DNA of 64,000 nucleotides. Source: Merdimmobilis hominis. GTDB taxonomy: Bacteria; Bacillota; Clostridia; Oscillospirales; Ruminococcaceae. Below are positions 1 through 7,797 of this stretch, piece after piece. The translations under genes were made by a program, and so were the position numbers. The DNA lies in assembly GCF_021109255.1 (NCBI RefSeq), contig NZ_JAJODG010000003.1. One strand, 5' to 3'. The notes beneath the pieces were generated by a model. The model saw only the letters and a program-made list of their open reading frames with translations, searched no databases and had not been told where the DNA came from. Each line of letters opens with the position of its first letter. Position 1 is the first letter of the stretch.

Positions 1-1068
1 GACGGTGCTGCTCAAGGTGTCGTTTTCGCCCAGATTGTAAGCCCGGCGCACATTTTCCCAGTTTTGGCCACTGGCCTCGCTCATCTCCCGGGCCATCTGG
101 ATCTCTTCCGGAGTCCAGGGATCTTGGGGAACTGCGCCCATGTTTTTGTGGACAAGCTCCGAGAGGACCATGTTGGCCATGGTGTTGTAGCAGCCGCCCA
201 GGAACTCAATTTCCACTTCGGTCTCGGTCATCATAGCGGCGCCTTTGGCCACTTTCACTAGGCGGGCATAGACATCCTCTACCGCCTCCCGGCGCATGGC
301 GCGGACATAATACCAGACACAGGCTTTGTCGGGGACGATGTTGGGAGCGGTGCCGCCTTCGGTGATGGTGTAGTGGATGCGGACATCGCTGGTGACATGC
401 TCACGCAGATAGTTGGCGCCCACGTTCATCAGTTCCACAGCGTCCAAGGCAGAGCGGCCATTGTGAGGATCGCCGCCGGCGTGGGCGGTTCTTCCCTTAA
501 AGTGAAATTTGGCGGTGTTCATAGCCGAGGAATTGCCCACCGAAACTTCTGTGGTGAACAGAGGATGGTAGGAGAGGGCTATATCCAAACCGTCAAAGGC
601 ATGGCCCCGGGCCATGAAGACCTTGCCGGTCAACTGCTCTTCCGCAGGGCAGCCAAGGAAGACCAAGGTTCCGGGGAGATTTTTGGCCTCCATTTCCGCC
701 TTGATGCCCACAGCGGCCGCCACATTGGCCCCAGCCATCAGGCAGTGGCCGCAGCCATGACCGCAGCTCTGGCCCTCTACCGGCTCTTTGTGGGAGACCG
801 CTTTCTGGCTCAGGCCAGGGAGCGCGTCGTACTCGGCCAACAGGGCGATCACCGGGGAACCGGAGCCATAGGTGGCTTTGAAAGCGGTGGGAACCCCACC
901 CACGGCTTTTTCGATGGCAAAGCCTGCCTCTTCCAGGGCTTTGATGCAGGTCTCGCTGGCGATGTATTCCCGGTAAGCGGGCTCGGGGTTAGCCCATAAG
1001 TGGTAGGAAAGGTCCTCAAATTTGGCGCGGCCTTCTTCAATGACCTTCAATGCGATTTCTCCAGTCAT
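1..1068 (-). CDS. M20 amidohydrolase, AbgB-like, copy 1 (3' end outside window)
   Basis: The gene is open at the window edge; 356 codons are visible from ATG 1068. It belongs to the peptidase M20 amidohydrolases resembling subunit B of p-aminobenzoyl-glutamate hydrolase, predicted to be a cytoplasmic zinc hydrolase cleaving an amide-linked amino acid conjugate. Visible family motifs are AEYDALPG near residue 80, CGHGCGHC near 105, CPAEEQLTG near 145, and the dimerisation-domain block GRTAHAGGDPHNGRSALD near 200. It is the last of three tandem paralogues, 215 bp after copy 2, with a hairpin between them. A 125-bp stretch (347-471) is identical to copy 2 at 1948-2072, which suggests gene conversion. 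The true substrate is unknown, and the AbgA partner subunit is not seen here. Confidence 0.9.
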   Translation of the reverse strand, partial: MTGEIALKVIEEGRAKFEDLSYHLWANPEPAYREYIASETCIKALEEAGFAIEKAVGGVPTAFKATYGSGSPVIALLAEYDALPGLSQKAVSHKEPVEGQSCGHGCGHCLMAGANVAAAVGIKAEMEAKNLPGTLVFLGCPAEEQLTGKVFMARGHAFDGLDIALSYHPLFTTEVSVGNSSAMNTAKFHFKGRTAHAGGDPHNGRSALDAVELMNVGANYLREHVTSDVRIHYTITEGGTAPNIVPDKACVWYYVRAMRREAVEDVYARLVKVAKGAAMMTETEVEIEFLGGCYNTMANMVLSELVHKNMGAVPQDPWTPEEIQMAREMSEASGQNWENVRRAYNLGENDTLSSTV

Positions 1069-1124
1069 GGAAAGATCAGCTCCTTTGTTGTAAGATTAGG
1101 GGATCTGTCTATGCCGTTGCAATC

Positions 1125-1150
1125 AAAGGCGGAGGGCATTGCCCTCCGCC
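1125..1150 (-). terminator. Intergenic hairpin between M20 copies 2 and 1
   Basis: A perfect 10-bp GC-rich stem (1128-1137 with 1141-1150, loop of 3) is followed on the minus strand by only a short T-rich run. It probably acts as a partial terminator or mRNA-stabilising hairpin that lowers expression of copy 1 relative to copy 2. Confidence 0.55.
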
Positions 1151-1283
1151 AGATGCAGGGTCGGGGAAAGAGGGGAAATCCTTTGGGACATATAGGAACT
1201 CTGCAATTTTGCAGTCCCCCTCATAACATATAGGGATAAAAAACCGGGTGGAGGGTTACCCCCGCCCGATTTTACAATGAGAA

Positions 1284-2669
1284 CTATTTGGTGTAGGGAA
1301 CGGGAACTTCAGCGGGGATGGGGCATACATATTTTTTGCCGGCCATCTCTTGGTCGAATTCCGCTTTGGCAGCTTCGTAGATGGAAGTGTCGTTGAGCAC
1401 TTTCAGCGCGGAAACAGCCATGACTTGAGCCGCACGGTTCATGCCTTTTTCACCGATGCTCATGCCGGAGCAGGCAGTGATCTGCCAGCTGTGGCCGGGG
1501 GCGCCGATGTTGTAGGTAGCGGTGCGGATCATGATGCCGGGAACGATGTGCTGAACATCGCCCACGTCGGTAGAACCATAGGAGTTGGCAGTCTCAATCT
1601 CCATGGGGCCTTCGTACAGCTGGGTGCCTTCAGGGCGGTTGACTGCTGCGCAGCCGGCTTTATATTGGGGGCTCTGCTCGTTGAGGGCTTTGGCAAATGC
1701 AATCTCCTCATCGGTCCAGGGCTCCTGGGGAATTTCGTGCATGGTGTCTTTAACCAGGTTGGCGAGGACTTTGTTGTTCAGGGTGTTGTAGCAGCCGCCC
1801 AGGAACTCAATTTCCACTTCGGTCTCAGTCATCATGGCAGCGCCTTTGGCGATCTTGACCAGGCGGGCATAAGTGTCCTCTACCGCTTCTCTGGAAAGGG
1901 CGCGGACATAGTACCAAACGCAAGCCTTGTCGGGGACGATGTTGGGGGCGGTGCCGCCTTCGGTGATGGTGTAGTGGATGCGGACATCGCTGGTGACATG
2001 CTCACGCAGATAGTTGGCGCCCACGTTCATCAGTTCCACAGCGTCCAAGGCAGAGCGGCCATTGTGAGGATCACCACCAGCGTGGGCAGTGCGGCCTTTG
2101 AAGTGGAATTTTGCAGTGTTAAGAGCGGTCTGGGTGCCGATGGAAATGCGGTCACCGTTGGAGGGGTGCCAAGCGATACACATATCAATGCCATCAAAAG
2201 CGCCGCCCCGGGCCATGAAAGGTTTACCGGTCAGCTGCTCTTCACCGGGGCAGCCAAAGTAGATGATGGTGCCGGGAAGCTTCTTCTCGATCATTTCCGC
2301 TTTAATGCCGATGGCAGCGCCCACATGGGCGACACCCAACAGGTTGTGGCCGCAGCCCTGGCCGGGGCAGCCGGCTTCAACGGCCTCCTTCTCGGTCTGA
2401 ACCTTCTGGCTCATACCGGGAAGCGCATCGTATTCACCCAAGAGGCCAATTACGGGGTGGCCGGAACCATAGGTGGCTTTGATGGCGGTGGGAACGCCGC
2501 CCACACCGATTTCTACGTCGAAGCCCTCGTTTTTCAGCATTTCTGCAGTCCATTTGCAGGCCTCGACTTCCAGGTAAGCAATCTCCGGGGTGTTCCAGAT
2601 TTTCAGCTCCAGCTCTTTCAGAGCCTCGCGTTTGGCGGCGATGGCGTCTAGTGCGATTGATCCGATCAT
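1284..2669 (-). CDS. M20 amidohydrolase, AbgB-like, copy 2
   Basis: A 461-residue M20-family amidohydrolase close in size to E. coli AbgB. Start ATG 2669 is preferred over the in-frame TTG 2678 because it aligns with the starts of the two sister copies and leaves a proper gap after AAAGGGG. Motifs include GLLGEYDALPG near residue 78, GQGCGHNLLG near 105, GCPGEEQLTG near 145, and the lid-domain block beginning GRTAHAGGDPHNG. Expected activity is metal-dependent hydrolysis of an N-acyl or aryl-amide of an amino acid in the cytoplasm. It lies 79 bp downstream of copy 3, and the likely importer is the membrane pair at 4417-5882. The product differs from copy 3 mainly in the N- and C-terminal catalytic halves, which is where substrate choice would be made. 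Confidence 0.93.
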   Translation of the reverse strand: MIGSIALDAIAAKREALKELELKIWNTPEIAYLEVEACKWTAEMLKNEGFDVEIGVGGVPTAIKATYGSGHPVIGLLGEYDALPGMSQKVQTEKEAVEAGCPGQGCGHNLLGVAHVGAAIGIKAEMIEKKLPGTIIYFGCPGEEQLTGKPFMARGGAFDGIDMCIAWHPSNGDRISIGTQTALNTAKFHFKGRTAHAGGDPHNGRSALDAVELMNVGANYLREHVTSDVRIHYTITEGGTAPNIVPDKACVWYYVRALSREAVEDTYARLVKIAKGAAMMTETEVEIEFLGGCYNTLNNKVLANLVKDTMHEIPQEPWTDEEIAFAKALNEQSPQYKAGCAAVNRPEGTQLYEGPMEIETANSYGSTDVGDVQHIVPGIMIRTATYNIGAPGHSWQITACSGMSIGEKGMNRAAQVMAVSALKVLNDTSIYEAAKAEFDQEMAGKKYVCPIPAEVPVPYTK

Positions 2670-2704
2670 AATTGACAAACCCCTTTCTTAAATAACTTTT
2701 TTAA

Positions 2705-2736
2705 AAATGGCAGGCAGATAAGCCCGCCTGCCATTT
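2705..2736 (-). terminator. Hairpin between M20 copies 3 and 2
   Basis: An 11-bp inverted repeat (AAATGGCAGGC / GCCTGCCATTT) with a 10-nt loop is followed on the minus strand by a T/A run, so it can act as an intrinsic (perhaps partial) terminator after copy 3. Confidence 0.6.
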
Positions 2737-2748
2737 AACAAATCTTAT

Positions 2749-4137
2749 TTACTTGGTGTAGGGAACGGGGACATCTTCAGGCATGGGGCACTTGTAGGAC
2801 TTACCAGCCATCTTCTCATCGAATTCGGCTTTGGCTTTCTCAGCGATGGAGGGATCCTCCAGAATCTTCAAGCCAGCAACTGCCATAATCTTAGCAGCAT
2901 AAACCATACCCTTCTGGCCGATGCTCATACCGGAGCAAGCGGTGATCTGCCAGCTGTGACCGGGAGAGCCCAGGTTGGCAGAAGTGGTGTTGAGCATGGT
3001 GGTGGGGCAGATGTGCTGAACGTCGCCCACGTCGGTGGAGCCGTAGCCGCTAGCGTAGTTGATGGGGCAGACACCCTCAAACAGATCGGTGCCCTCGGGA
3101 ACGCCGTTAGCTCTGCACATAACAGCCCACTGAGAACCGCTCTGAACGTTCATCTCATGAGCAAATTTCTTCTCTTCCTCGGTCCAAGGCTCCATGGGGT
3201 TCTCTTTCATGGTGTCGGTCAGCAACTCAGCCAGAACGATGTTAGGCATGGTGTTGTAGCAGCCGCCCAGGAATTCGATCTCTACTTCGGTCTCGGTCAT
3301 CATAGCAGCGCCTTTGGCGACCTTGACCAGTCTGTTATATGTATCCTCAACAGCCTCTCTGGACATTGCACGGACATAGTACCAGACGCAGGCTTTATCG
3401 GGAACGATGTTGGGGGCGGTGCCGCCTTCCAAGATGGTGTAGTGGATGCGCACGTCGCTGGTGACATGCTCACGCAGGTAGTTGGCGCCCACGTTCATCA
3501 GCTCCACAGCGTCCAGAGCGGAACGACCGTTGTGGGGGTCGCCGCCAGCATGGGCAGTACGGCCTTTGAAGTGGAATTTTGCGGAGTTCAAACCGGTCAT
3601 AACGCCGCCGGAAGCAACGTTGGATTTGCCGGGATGGTAAGCGAAAGCAACATCCAAATCACGGAAAGCGCCGTTTCTCGCCATGAAGGTTTTACCGGTC
3701 AGCAGCTCCTCACCGGGGCAGCCATAGAAAACAACGGTGCCTTTCAGGCCTTTTTTCTCCATCTCTTCTTTCATGCCGATGGCAGCGCCGATGTGAGCAA
3801 CGCCCAGCAGGTTGTGGCCACAGCCCTGGCCGGGAGCACCAGCTTCAACAGGGTCTTTTTCCGATTTGACCTTCTGGCTCATACCGGGAAGAGCGTCATA
3901 CTCGCCCAGAAGTCCAATAACTGGATGGCCGGAGCCAAAGGAAGCACGGATAGCAGTGGGAACACCGAACACACCCACTTCAACCTCAAAACCGGCGGCT
4001 TTCAAAGCCTCGGAGGACAGTTTGCAAGCCTCATACTCAAGATAGCCGACTTCTGGTTTCGCCCAGATTTTGTAGCTGAGTTCATTTAGCATCTCGCGCT
4101 GGGATTCAATCTTTTCCATAGCAATTGTGCCTGTCAT
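2749..4137 (-). CDS. M20 amidohydrolase, AbgB-like, copy 3
   Basis: A 462-residue M20 amidohydrolase, first of the three hydrolases in transcription order. ATG 4137 follows AAAAGGAGATG. Motifs match copies 1 and 2: GLLGEYDALPG, GQGCGHNLLG, YGCPGEELLTG, and the shared lid block GRTAHAGGDPHNG. Family knowledge (AbgB, aminoacylases, carboxypeptidases) supports metal-dependent hydrolysis of an amide bond to a carboxyl-bearing amino acid. The central lid domain is nearly invariant among the three copies, while the flanking catalytic regions differ. It sits 279 bp behind the small membrane protein gene, across a strong 20-bp hairpin, so its expression probably depends on readthrough. The physiological substrate cannot be told from the sequence. 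Confidence 0.93.
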   Translation of the reverse strand: MTGTIAMEKIESQREMLNELSYKIWAKPEVGYLEYEACKLSSEALKAAGFEVEVGVFGVPTAIRASFGSGHPVIGLLGEYDALPGMSQKVKSEKDPVEAGAPGQGCGHNLLGVAHIGAAIGMKEEMEKKGLKGTVVFYGCPGEELLTGKTFMARNGAFRDLDVAFAYHPGKSNVASGGVMTGLNSAKFHFKGRTAHAGGDPHNGRSALDAVELMNVGANYLREHVTSDVRIHYTILEGGTAPNIVPDKACVWYYVRAMSREAVEDTYNRLVKVAKGAAMMTETEVEIEFLGGCYNTMPNIVLAELLTDTMKENPMEPWTEEEKKFAHEMNVQSGSQWAVMCRANGVPEGTDLFEGVCPINYASGYGSTDVGDVQHICPTTMLNTTSANLGSPGHSWQITACSGMSIGQKGMVYAAKIMAVAGLKILEDPSIAEKAKAEFDEKMAGKSYKCPMPEDVPVPYTK

Positions 4138-4261
4138 GAATTACATCTCCTTTTCATTTGTTTGGTGAATTTTATTTTGGGAGAGGATAAGCCTCTCTAA
4201 AAATCCTGGTGGGACAACACAATATATGCAAAGAACTTGTTGGACATACCTATTGCTACAA

Positions 4262-4327
4262 AAAAAGCAATCGTATGAAAGAGGCTGGCAAACAGATCTT
4301 TTCTGCCTGCCAGCCTCTTTCATACGA
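4262..4327 (-). terminator. Strong intra-operon hairpin (attenuator or terminator)
   Basis: A perfect 20-bp stem (4271-4290 with 4308-4327) with a 17-nt loop is followed on the minus strand by TTGCTTTTTTTG. This is a textbook intrinsic terminator between the transporter genes and the first hydrolase. I see no convincing promoter between it and 4137, so it probably sets the transporter-to-enzyme ratio. Confidence 0.85.
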
Positions 4328-4416
4328 CCACCCGTAGGATGGCCGTAACCCTGATCTGGATTCCCCTGGGCAAAGATCAAAAACCCAGGAGAATCCACAG
4401 GGAAAGAATCGGAAAG

Positions 4417-5133
4417 TTACAGGCCAGCATCCTCGCCTTTGGTGTTGCCCTTGCCAGTCAGGAAAGCCATGCCGAGGCCGATGGTGCCGAAAACGGATAC
4501 CAGCAGAACGACAGGGGTCCGCAGCAGGGAGGGGAGGAAATTCAGCATGCCGAACTTGTTGCCGATGGTCATAATACCAGCAACGGGCACACCGTACATG
4601 GCCAGCTTGGGGTTGTTGACGATGGAGTTAGCAGCCATCGAAGCGAACAGTGCGGGGAGCAGAAGGTTGAACGCGTCTTTGACGGACTGAGGAAGCATAG
4701 CAAAGACAGCGGAGCCTGCAACAACACCAAGAGTCAGGATAACAGTGTTTACCACGATGGAAACAGCGATACCGACAGTGGCGATGATGGTGCCTTCCTC
4801 AGAGCCTTGCTCCACGCCAACAGCCTCCTGGGCAATAACCGAACAGGGAACACGCAGGTTGCCGATGTTGCCGGAGAGGAAGGACATGTAGGTTCCAGGG
4901 ATACCGAGGGCAGTGAAGTAAGAAATAGGTTCAATCACGTAGAACAAACCGGAAGAGGACATCTGCATGATGCAGCCCAGGCCAACTGCGGTCCAGTCAG
5001 GGAAAATACCCATCATAGCCAAGGCGATACAGGGGCCAAACACCAGCACAACGCCGAACAGGTTCAAGCTACGGCCCCATTTAATAATATAAGGGATAAA
5101 GTCTTTTGAAAAAACTTCGTGTTTGTTTTCCAT
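4417..5133 (-). CDS. Small polytopic membrane protein, DUF5058 partner, cassette 1
   Basis: A 238-residue protein with about six hydrophobic segments. ATG 5133 is chosen over GTG 5142 because AAGGAG overlaps the GTG and sits 8 nt before the ATG. I recognise no named family. It is clearly paralogous to 10564-11280, which is also 238 residues. Shared features are a YIIKWG motif near residue 18, a conserved glycine-asparagine loop followed by R-x-P in the middle, a V-E-x-G-x-E-x-GT-x-I stretch, and N-x-LLPALF near residue 150. It lies 50 bp downstream of a DUF5058 gene in both cassettes, so the two proteins probably form one complex in the inner membrane. The charged E-x-G-x-E-x-G loop is a candidate ligand or ion site. 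A transport role is inferred from context, not shown. Confidence 0.8.
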   Translation of the reverse strand: MENKHEVFSKDFIPYIIKWGRSLNLFGVVLVFGPCIALAMMGIFPDWTAVGLGCIMQMSSSGLFYVIEPISYFTALGIPGTYMSFLSGNIGNLRVPCSVIAQEAVGVEQGSEEGTIIATVGIAVSIVVNTVILTLGVVAGSAVFAMLPQSVKDAFNLLLPALFASMAANSIVNNPKLAMYGVPVAGIMTIGNKFGMLNFLPSLLRTPVVLLVSVFGTIGLGMAFLTGKGNTKGEDAGL

Positions 5134-5183
5134 TATAGTCACTCCTTAACGAACAGATCGTTTGATTCTGAGGTAGCCTTAGC

Positions 5184-5882
5184 TTACAGGAAGAACGCAC
5201 CGCCGAGCATACCGGCGAACATTGCGATGGTCATACCCCATTTAGCAGGCCATTTTGCACCGGATTTCTTGCCGTAGCTGATCAATACAAACATTACAAC
5301 GAAACCGATGACAGCTGCATAAGTCTGTACGTTGAGGGGGAACGCACGGTCAAATGTCATATAAGAGAATGCACCCATGGTGCCGCCGGCGCTGATGATA
5401 GCCAATTTTTCAGGGCTGCCACCGGAAGCCTTGGCGCGCAGGACATCCATTTTGTCGGTAAAGAGTGCAGAGACAATGATCCAGCCCAAGCAGCAGATGC
5501 ACATTACCCATGCGCAGCAGGCAAATACTTCTGCAGTCATGCTGGAAGTACCCAGCTGGGCACCGGCAGCGGTAGCAGCTTTATCAGCAGCGCCCAGCTC
5601 AAAGGTAACAGAGCCGATGTAAGCAAGCCGCATCCAAGAAAGAGGGCCGCCCACAGAGGCCAGCAGAGAAACCATGCCGATCAGAATAACGATAGAGGGG
5701 CCGATGGAAGCGGTGAAGGATGCGCTAATGGCAGTTTTGAACTGCTCATCGGTGATGCCCATCCGCTTGCCGTCTTTCATTGCTTTTTTGGTAAACATAG
5801 CGGCCTGGACGAGAACCAGAACGATAGCAGGAGTACAAGCGGCCCACATAACAGGGCTATTGGCTATTTCTAAATAATCCAT
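5184..5882 (-). CDS. DUF5058 family membrane protein, cassette 1
   Basis: A 232-residue polytopic membrane protein matching the DUF5058 family as I know it. ATG 5882 lies 6 nt after GAGGTGAG. It opens with an ANSPVMW segment that begins the first membrane helix, then a basic loop (KKAMKDGKR), a serine/glycine-rich helix, IGSVTFELGAA near residue 90, and about six hydrophobic spans. It is the promoter-proximal gene of the operon with the partner protein and the M20 hydrolases, and paralogous to 11312-12037. The family has no established function. Its position at the head of a hydrolase operon, where the AbgT carrier would sit in the E. coli abg operon, suggests it is half of a substrate importer. 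Confidence 0.85.
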   Translation of the reverse strand: MDYLEIANSPVMWAACTPAIVLVLVQAAMFTKKAMKDGKRMGITDEQFKTAISASFTASIGPSIVILIGMVSLLASVGGPLSWMRLAYIGSVTFELGAADKAATAAGAQLGTSSMTAEVFACCAWVMCICCLGWIIVSALFTDKMDVLRAKASGGSPEKLAIISAGGTMGAFSYMTFDRAFPLNVQTYAAVIGFVVMFVLISYGKKSGAKWPAKWGMTIAMFAGMLGGAFFL

Positions 5883-5948
5883 GAATACTCACCTCACTGA
5901 AAATATAAGAACCTTTCGACGGAAAACCTGCGGCTGTTTCTCCGACTG

Positions 5949-6082
5949 ATTTTAGTTTCAGTGGAAACGCCCGGCGGAGCCCTGCACAAATTATGACTCT
6001 ACACTTGTTGGCGCTGCGGCTACAACCCTCCTACTCTGAGATTTTTGTCCAAGCACAATCATGAACAAATTGAAACTAAAAT
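5949..6082 (-). promoter_or_regulatory. Candidate structured leader RNA (riboswitch-like) of cassette 1
   Basis: Twelve-base perfect inverted arms (5949-5960 and 6071-6082, TGAAACTAAAAT and its complement) enclose 110 nt inside the 5' leader of the DUF5058-M20 operon, a typical closing-stem geometry. The downstream arm could instead pair in a second hairpin (GTTTC...CTGA with TCAG...GAAAC) nearer the start codon, which would allow two mutually exclusive folds. I do not recognise it as a known riboswitch class. The rest of 5883-6488 is an AT-rich divergent spacer with the promoter at 6111-6139 and no gene that I can support. Confidence 0.45.
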
Positions 6083-6110
6083 TTGAAATTTGAAACAAGC
6101 CTATGTGCAT

Positions 6111-6139
6111 ATTTTATGGGAATGAGATGGCAAAGTCAA
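6111..6139 (-). promoter_or_regulatory. Sigma-A promoter of the DUF5058-M20 operon
   Basis: On the minus strand TTGACT (6134-6139) is separated by 17 bp from TAAAAT (6111-6116). The predicted start near 6104 leaves a leader of about 220 nt before 5882. Confidence 0.65.
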
Positions 6140-6488
6140 CAGTTTTAAAAAAAATCATAGATTTACTCAATATTTCTCCAAAAATATTGGGCACAATTTA
6201 ACGACTGGATGAAATGTTTCTCATCATTCTGCCCAAATAATTGATAAAATAATATCAATATTGCTAAAATGAGTATTTTTTAGCAGAACTGTGAATTCTT
6301 TTCGCTAGAAACCCTTGGTTTTCGTCAAGAATTATCCCATCTTTCTCGGCAAATTGCACAGCGGTTCGTCAGCTTTTTCCACACAGGCCGGGGAAGAAGT
6401 TTTCTCATTTTCAATAGGCCGCAATAATTTGGCACGCATTGGGGAAACTAGTTTTGAGGGGAAACCTCATAGCAAAGGGGGAAAAACT

Positions 6489-6818
6489 GTGAAACAACAA
6501 CAGCCCTGTTGTCAAAAACTAAATGCCCAGCAGGCAAAAGCCATCCTGGACAGCTGCCAGGAAGTAGTCCTAGTGGACGTCCGTACCCAGCCGGAGTATG
6601 AAAAAGCCCATATCCCTGGCAGTGTTTTGCTGCCTGAACAAGAGGTTCGCCAGCTTGCCCCGGGAATCATTCCCAATTTGGATGCCAAAGTGCTGGTTTA
6701 CTGCGGCACTGGAAAACGCAGTGCCAAAGCCGCGGCGGAATTGATCCGCATGGGGTACCGGGATGTCAGTGATTTTGGCGGACTGGATCAGTGGACTTAT
6801 GGGGTGACTGACCAGTAA
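6489..6818 (+). CDS. Single-domain rhodanese-like sulfurtransferase
   Basis: A 109-residue rhodanese domain. The GTG at 6489 follows AAAGGGGG at a good distance; a longer in-frame extension back to 6315 lies in low-GC non-coding-like sequence and is rejected. VDVRTQPEYEKAHIPGS (about residues 29-45) is the conserved first half, and the catalytic loop is YCGTGKRS with Cys72. The protein is cytoplasmic and would transfer sulfane sulfur from thiosulfate or a persulfide to an acceptor thiol, or act in thiol redox. Two further cysteines at residues 7-8 could relay persulfide. It is monocistronic, ending at the terminator 6855-6890, and transcribed away from the cassette 1 operon. Confidence 0.9.
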   Translation: MKQQQPCCQKLNAQQAKAILDSCQEVVLVDVRTQPEYEKAHIPGSVLLPEQEVRQLAPGIIPNLDAKVLVYCGTGKRSAKAAAELIRMGYRDVSDFGGLDQWTYGVTDQ

Positions 6819-6854
6819 TGGGGGAGAAACAGGGATAACCGCCTTTCCGGAAAA

Positions 6855-6890
6855 AAGGAGTCCGGGAGCCATTCGGCTCCCGGACTCCTT
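6855..6890. terminator. Bidirectional intrinsic terminator
   Basis: A perfect 16-bp stem (AAGGAGTCCGGGAGCC and its complement) with a 4-nt loop lies between the convergent rhodanese and membrane-protein genes. The A-run before it serves the minus strand. Confidence 0.8.
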
Positions 6891-6914
6891 TGCAGTCTAT
6901 ATTTGGTTTGGGGA

Positions 6915-7310
6915 TCAATCGTCCTCCCACTCCTCCCGTTCCCGCTGATCCAAAAAGCGCAGGGAACCATAGACGACCCCCAAGCATACAGCGGCCAATG
7001 CCAGTTCAACCCCTAAGGCTCCAGCAATGAGTATGGGGGGAAGCATACCGAAAAATCGGGGGAATATTAGGAGGGTAATCCCCATCAGCAGGGTAAAGGC
7101 AGCACAAATTCCGTCCCCCCAACGCTCCATGCCGGACAGGGAGGCAAACTTTGCGGGGACCAGTATCAGGGCGAGTCCTTCCCACAGGAGGAAAAACACC
7201 AGGAAAAAATACAGATACCCTTTGGGAAACTGCCCGCTGGTGACCAGCCAGAGGGACAGGCCAGTATGGGCGATGAGACATATGGCAAATAGAATCCAGC
7301 GTTTTTTCAT
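6915..7310 (-). CDS. Small integral membrane protein, unknown function
   Basis: A 131-residue hydrophobic protein with about four membrane spans and a charged acidic tail (DQREREEWEDD). ATG 7310 follows AGGAG at 8 nt; a longer version starting at 7385 has no ribosome site. The start is basic (MKKRW), then a span at about 5-25, a second at 35-55, a loop with conserved-looking KFASLSGMERWGDG, and two further spans. I do not recognise the family and its neighbours give no functional hint. It is convergent with the rhodanese gene and appears to be a single-gene unit. Confidence 0.7.
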   Translation of the reverse strand: MKKRWILFAICLIAHTGLSLWLVTSGQFPKGYLYFFLVFFLLWEGLALILVPAKFASLSGMERWGDGICAAFTLLMGITLLIFPRFFGMLPPILIAGALGVELALAAVCLGVVYGSLRFLDQREREEWEDD

Positions 7311-7490
7311 TCTTAGAACTCCTGAATCGGGTATAGGCCGAAATCCCCGCCTGGAAACGGCGGGTAGAAGATAGCCAACCTCCATTTTTGAGCCTTAGTA
7401 TAGCATAATTAGACGGAGGGGACAAGGAGAAATTTGTTAATTTTCCCCATCGGCTTTGCTGGCAGACAGGGTGTTTTTATGGTATAATAA

Positions 7491-7679
7491 CCACAGTGGA
7501 GCTATGGCGTTGGAAGAATTTCTTGCTGGGTGAGGTCCTTTGCGGCAGAACTGCACCGCAATTCTTAAAATATGTGTAGGCTTTGTGGTACAAGGATCCC
7601 AGATAAATTCTTTGCAGTCGCTCCCCCATTGCTGTCAGCAAGGCTTGTAGTGTGGGAAGGCCCTCCGGCACTTGTTTTT
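7491..7679 (+). ncRNA. ssrS: Candidate 6S RNA
   Basis: A TATAAT box (7483-7488) precedes about 185 nt that fold into one long interrupted rod. Pairs on opposite arms are CCACA/TGTGG (7491-7495/7651-7655), GGAGC/GCTCC (7498-7502/7620-7624), AAGAATTT/AAATTCTT (7514-7521/7605-7612) and CTGGG/CCCAG (7526-7530/7598-7602). GGTCCTT/AAGGATCC and an apical TTGCGG/CCGCAA stem complete it. The open region on the 3' arm holds a small TTGC/GCAA hairpin (7629-7641). A short stem and TTTTT at 7675-7679 could end the transcript. Rod shape, central bubble and length fit 6S RNA, which binds sigma-A RNA polymerase. No covariance search was possible. From here to 7797 I see no protein gene. Confidence 0.5.
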
Positions 7680-7797
7680 CTGGCCTGCCAGTTCGCCAGA
7701 AGGGTTTAAGATGCCGGGGAGTTCCCCAATTGCACGACGGCTGCGCAGAGTAGAGGAAAATGTTCCCTATATATAATAAGGTATAAATGAGGTTTTT

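Noticed and set aside
1350..2651. Long open frame on the plus strand opposite the M20 gene (433 codons), and a similar one at 2956-4089
   Set aside because: They mirror the real minus-strand genes, lack ribosome sites and family motifs, and are explained by high GC with few stop codons.
5883..6110. Known riboswitch (THF, cobalamin or TPP) in the cassette 1 leader
   Set aside because: Short resemblances (AGAGTAG) occur, but the conserved core elements of these classes are missing, so only an unassigned structured element is reported.
6315..6488. Longer rhodanese protein starting at 6315
   Set aside because: The extra 58 residues come from AT-rich spacer without a ribosome site; GTG 6489 has AAAGGGGG at the right distance.
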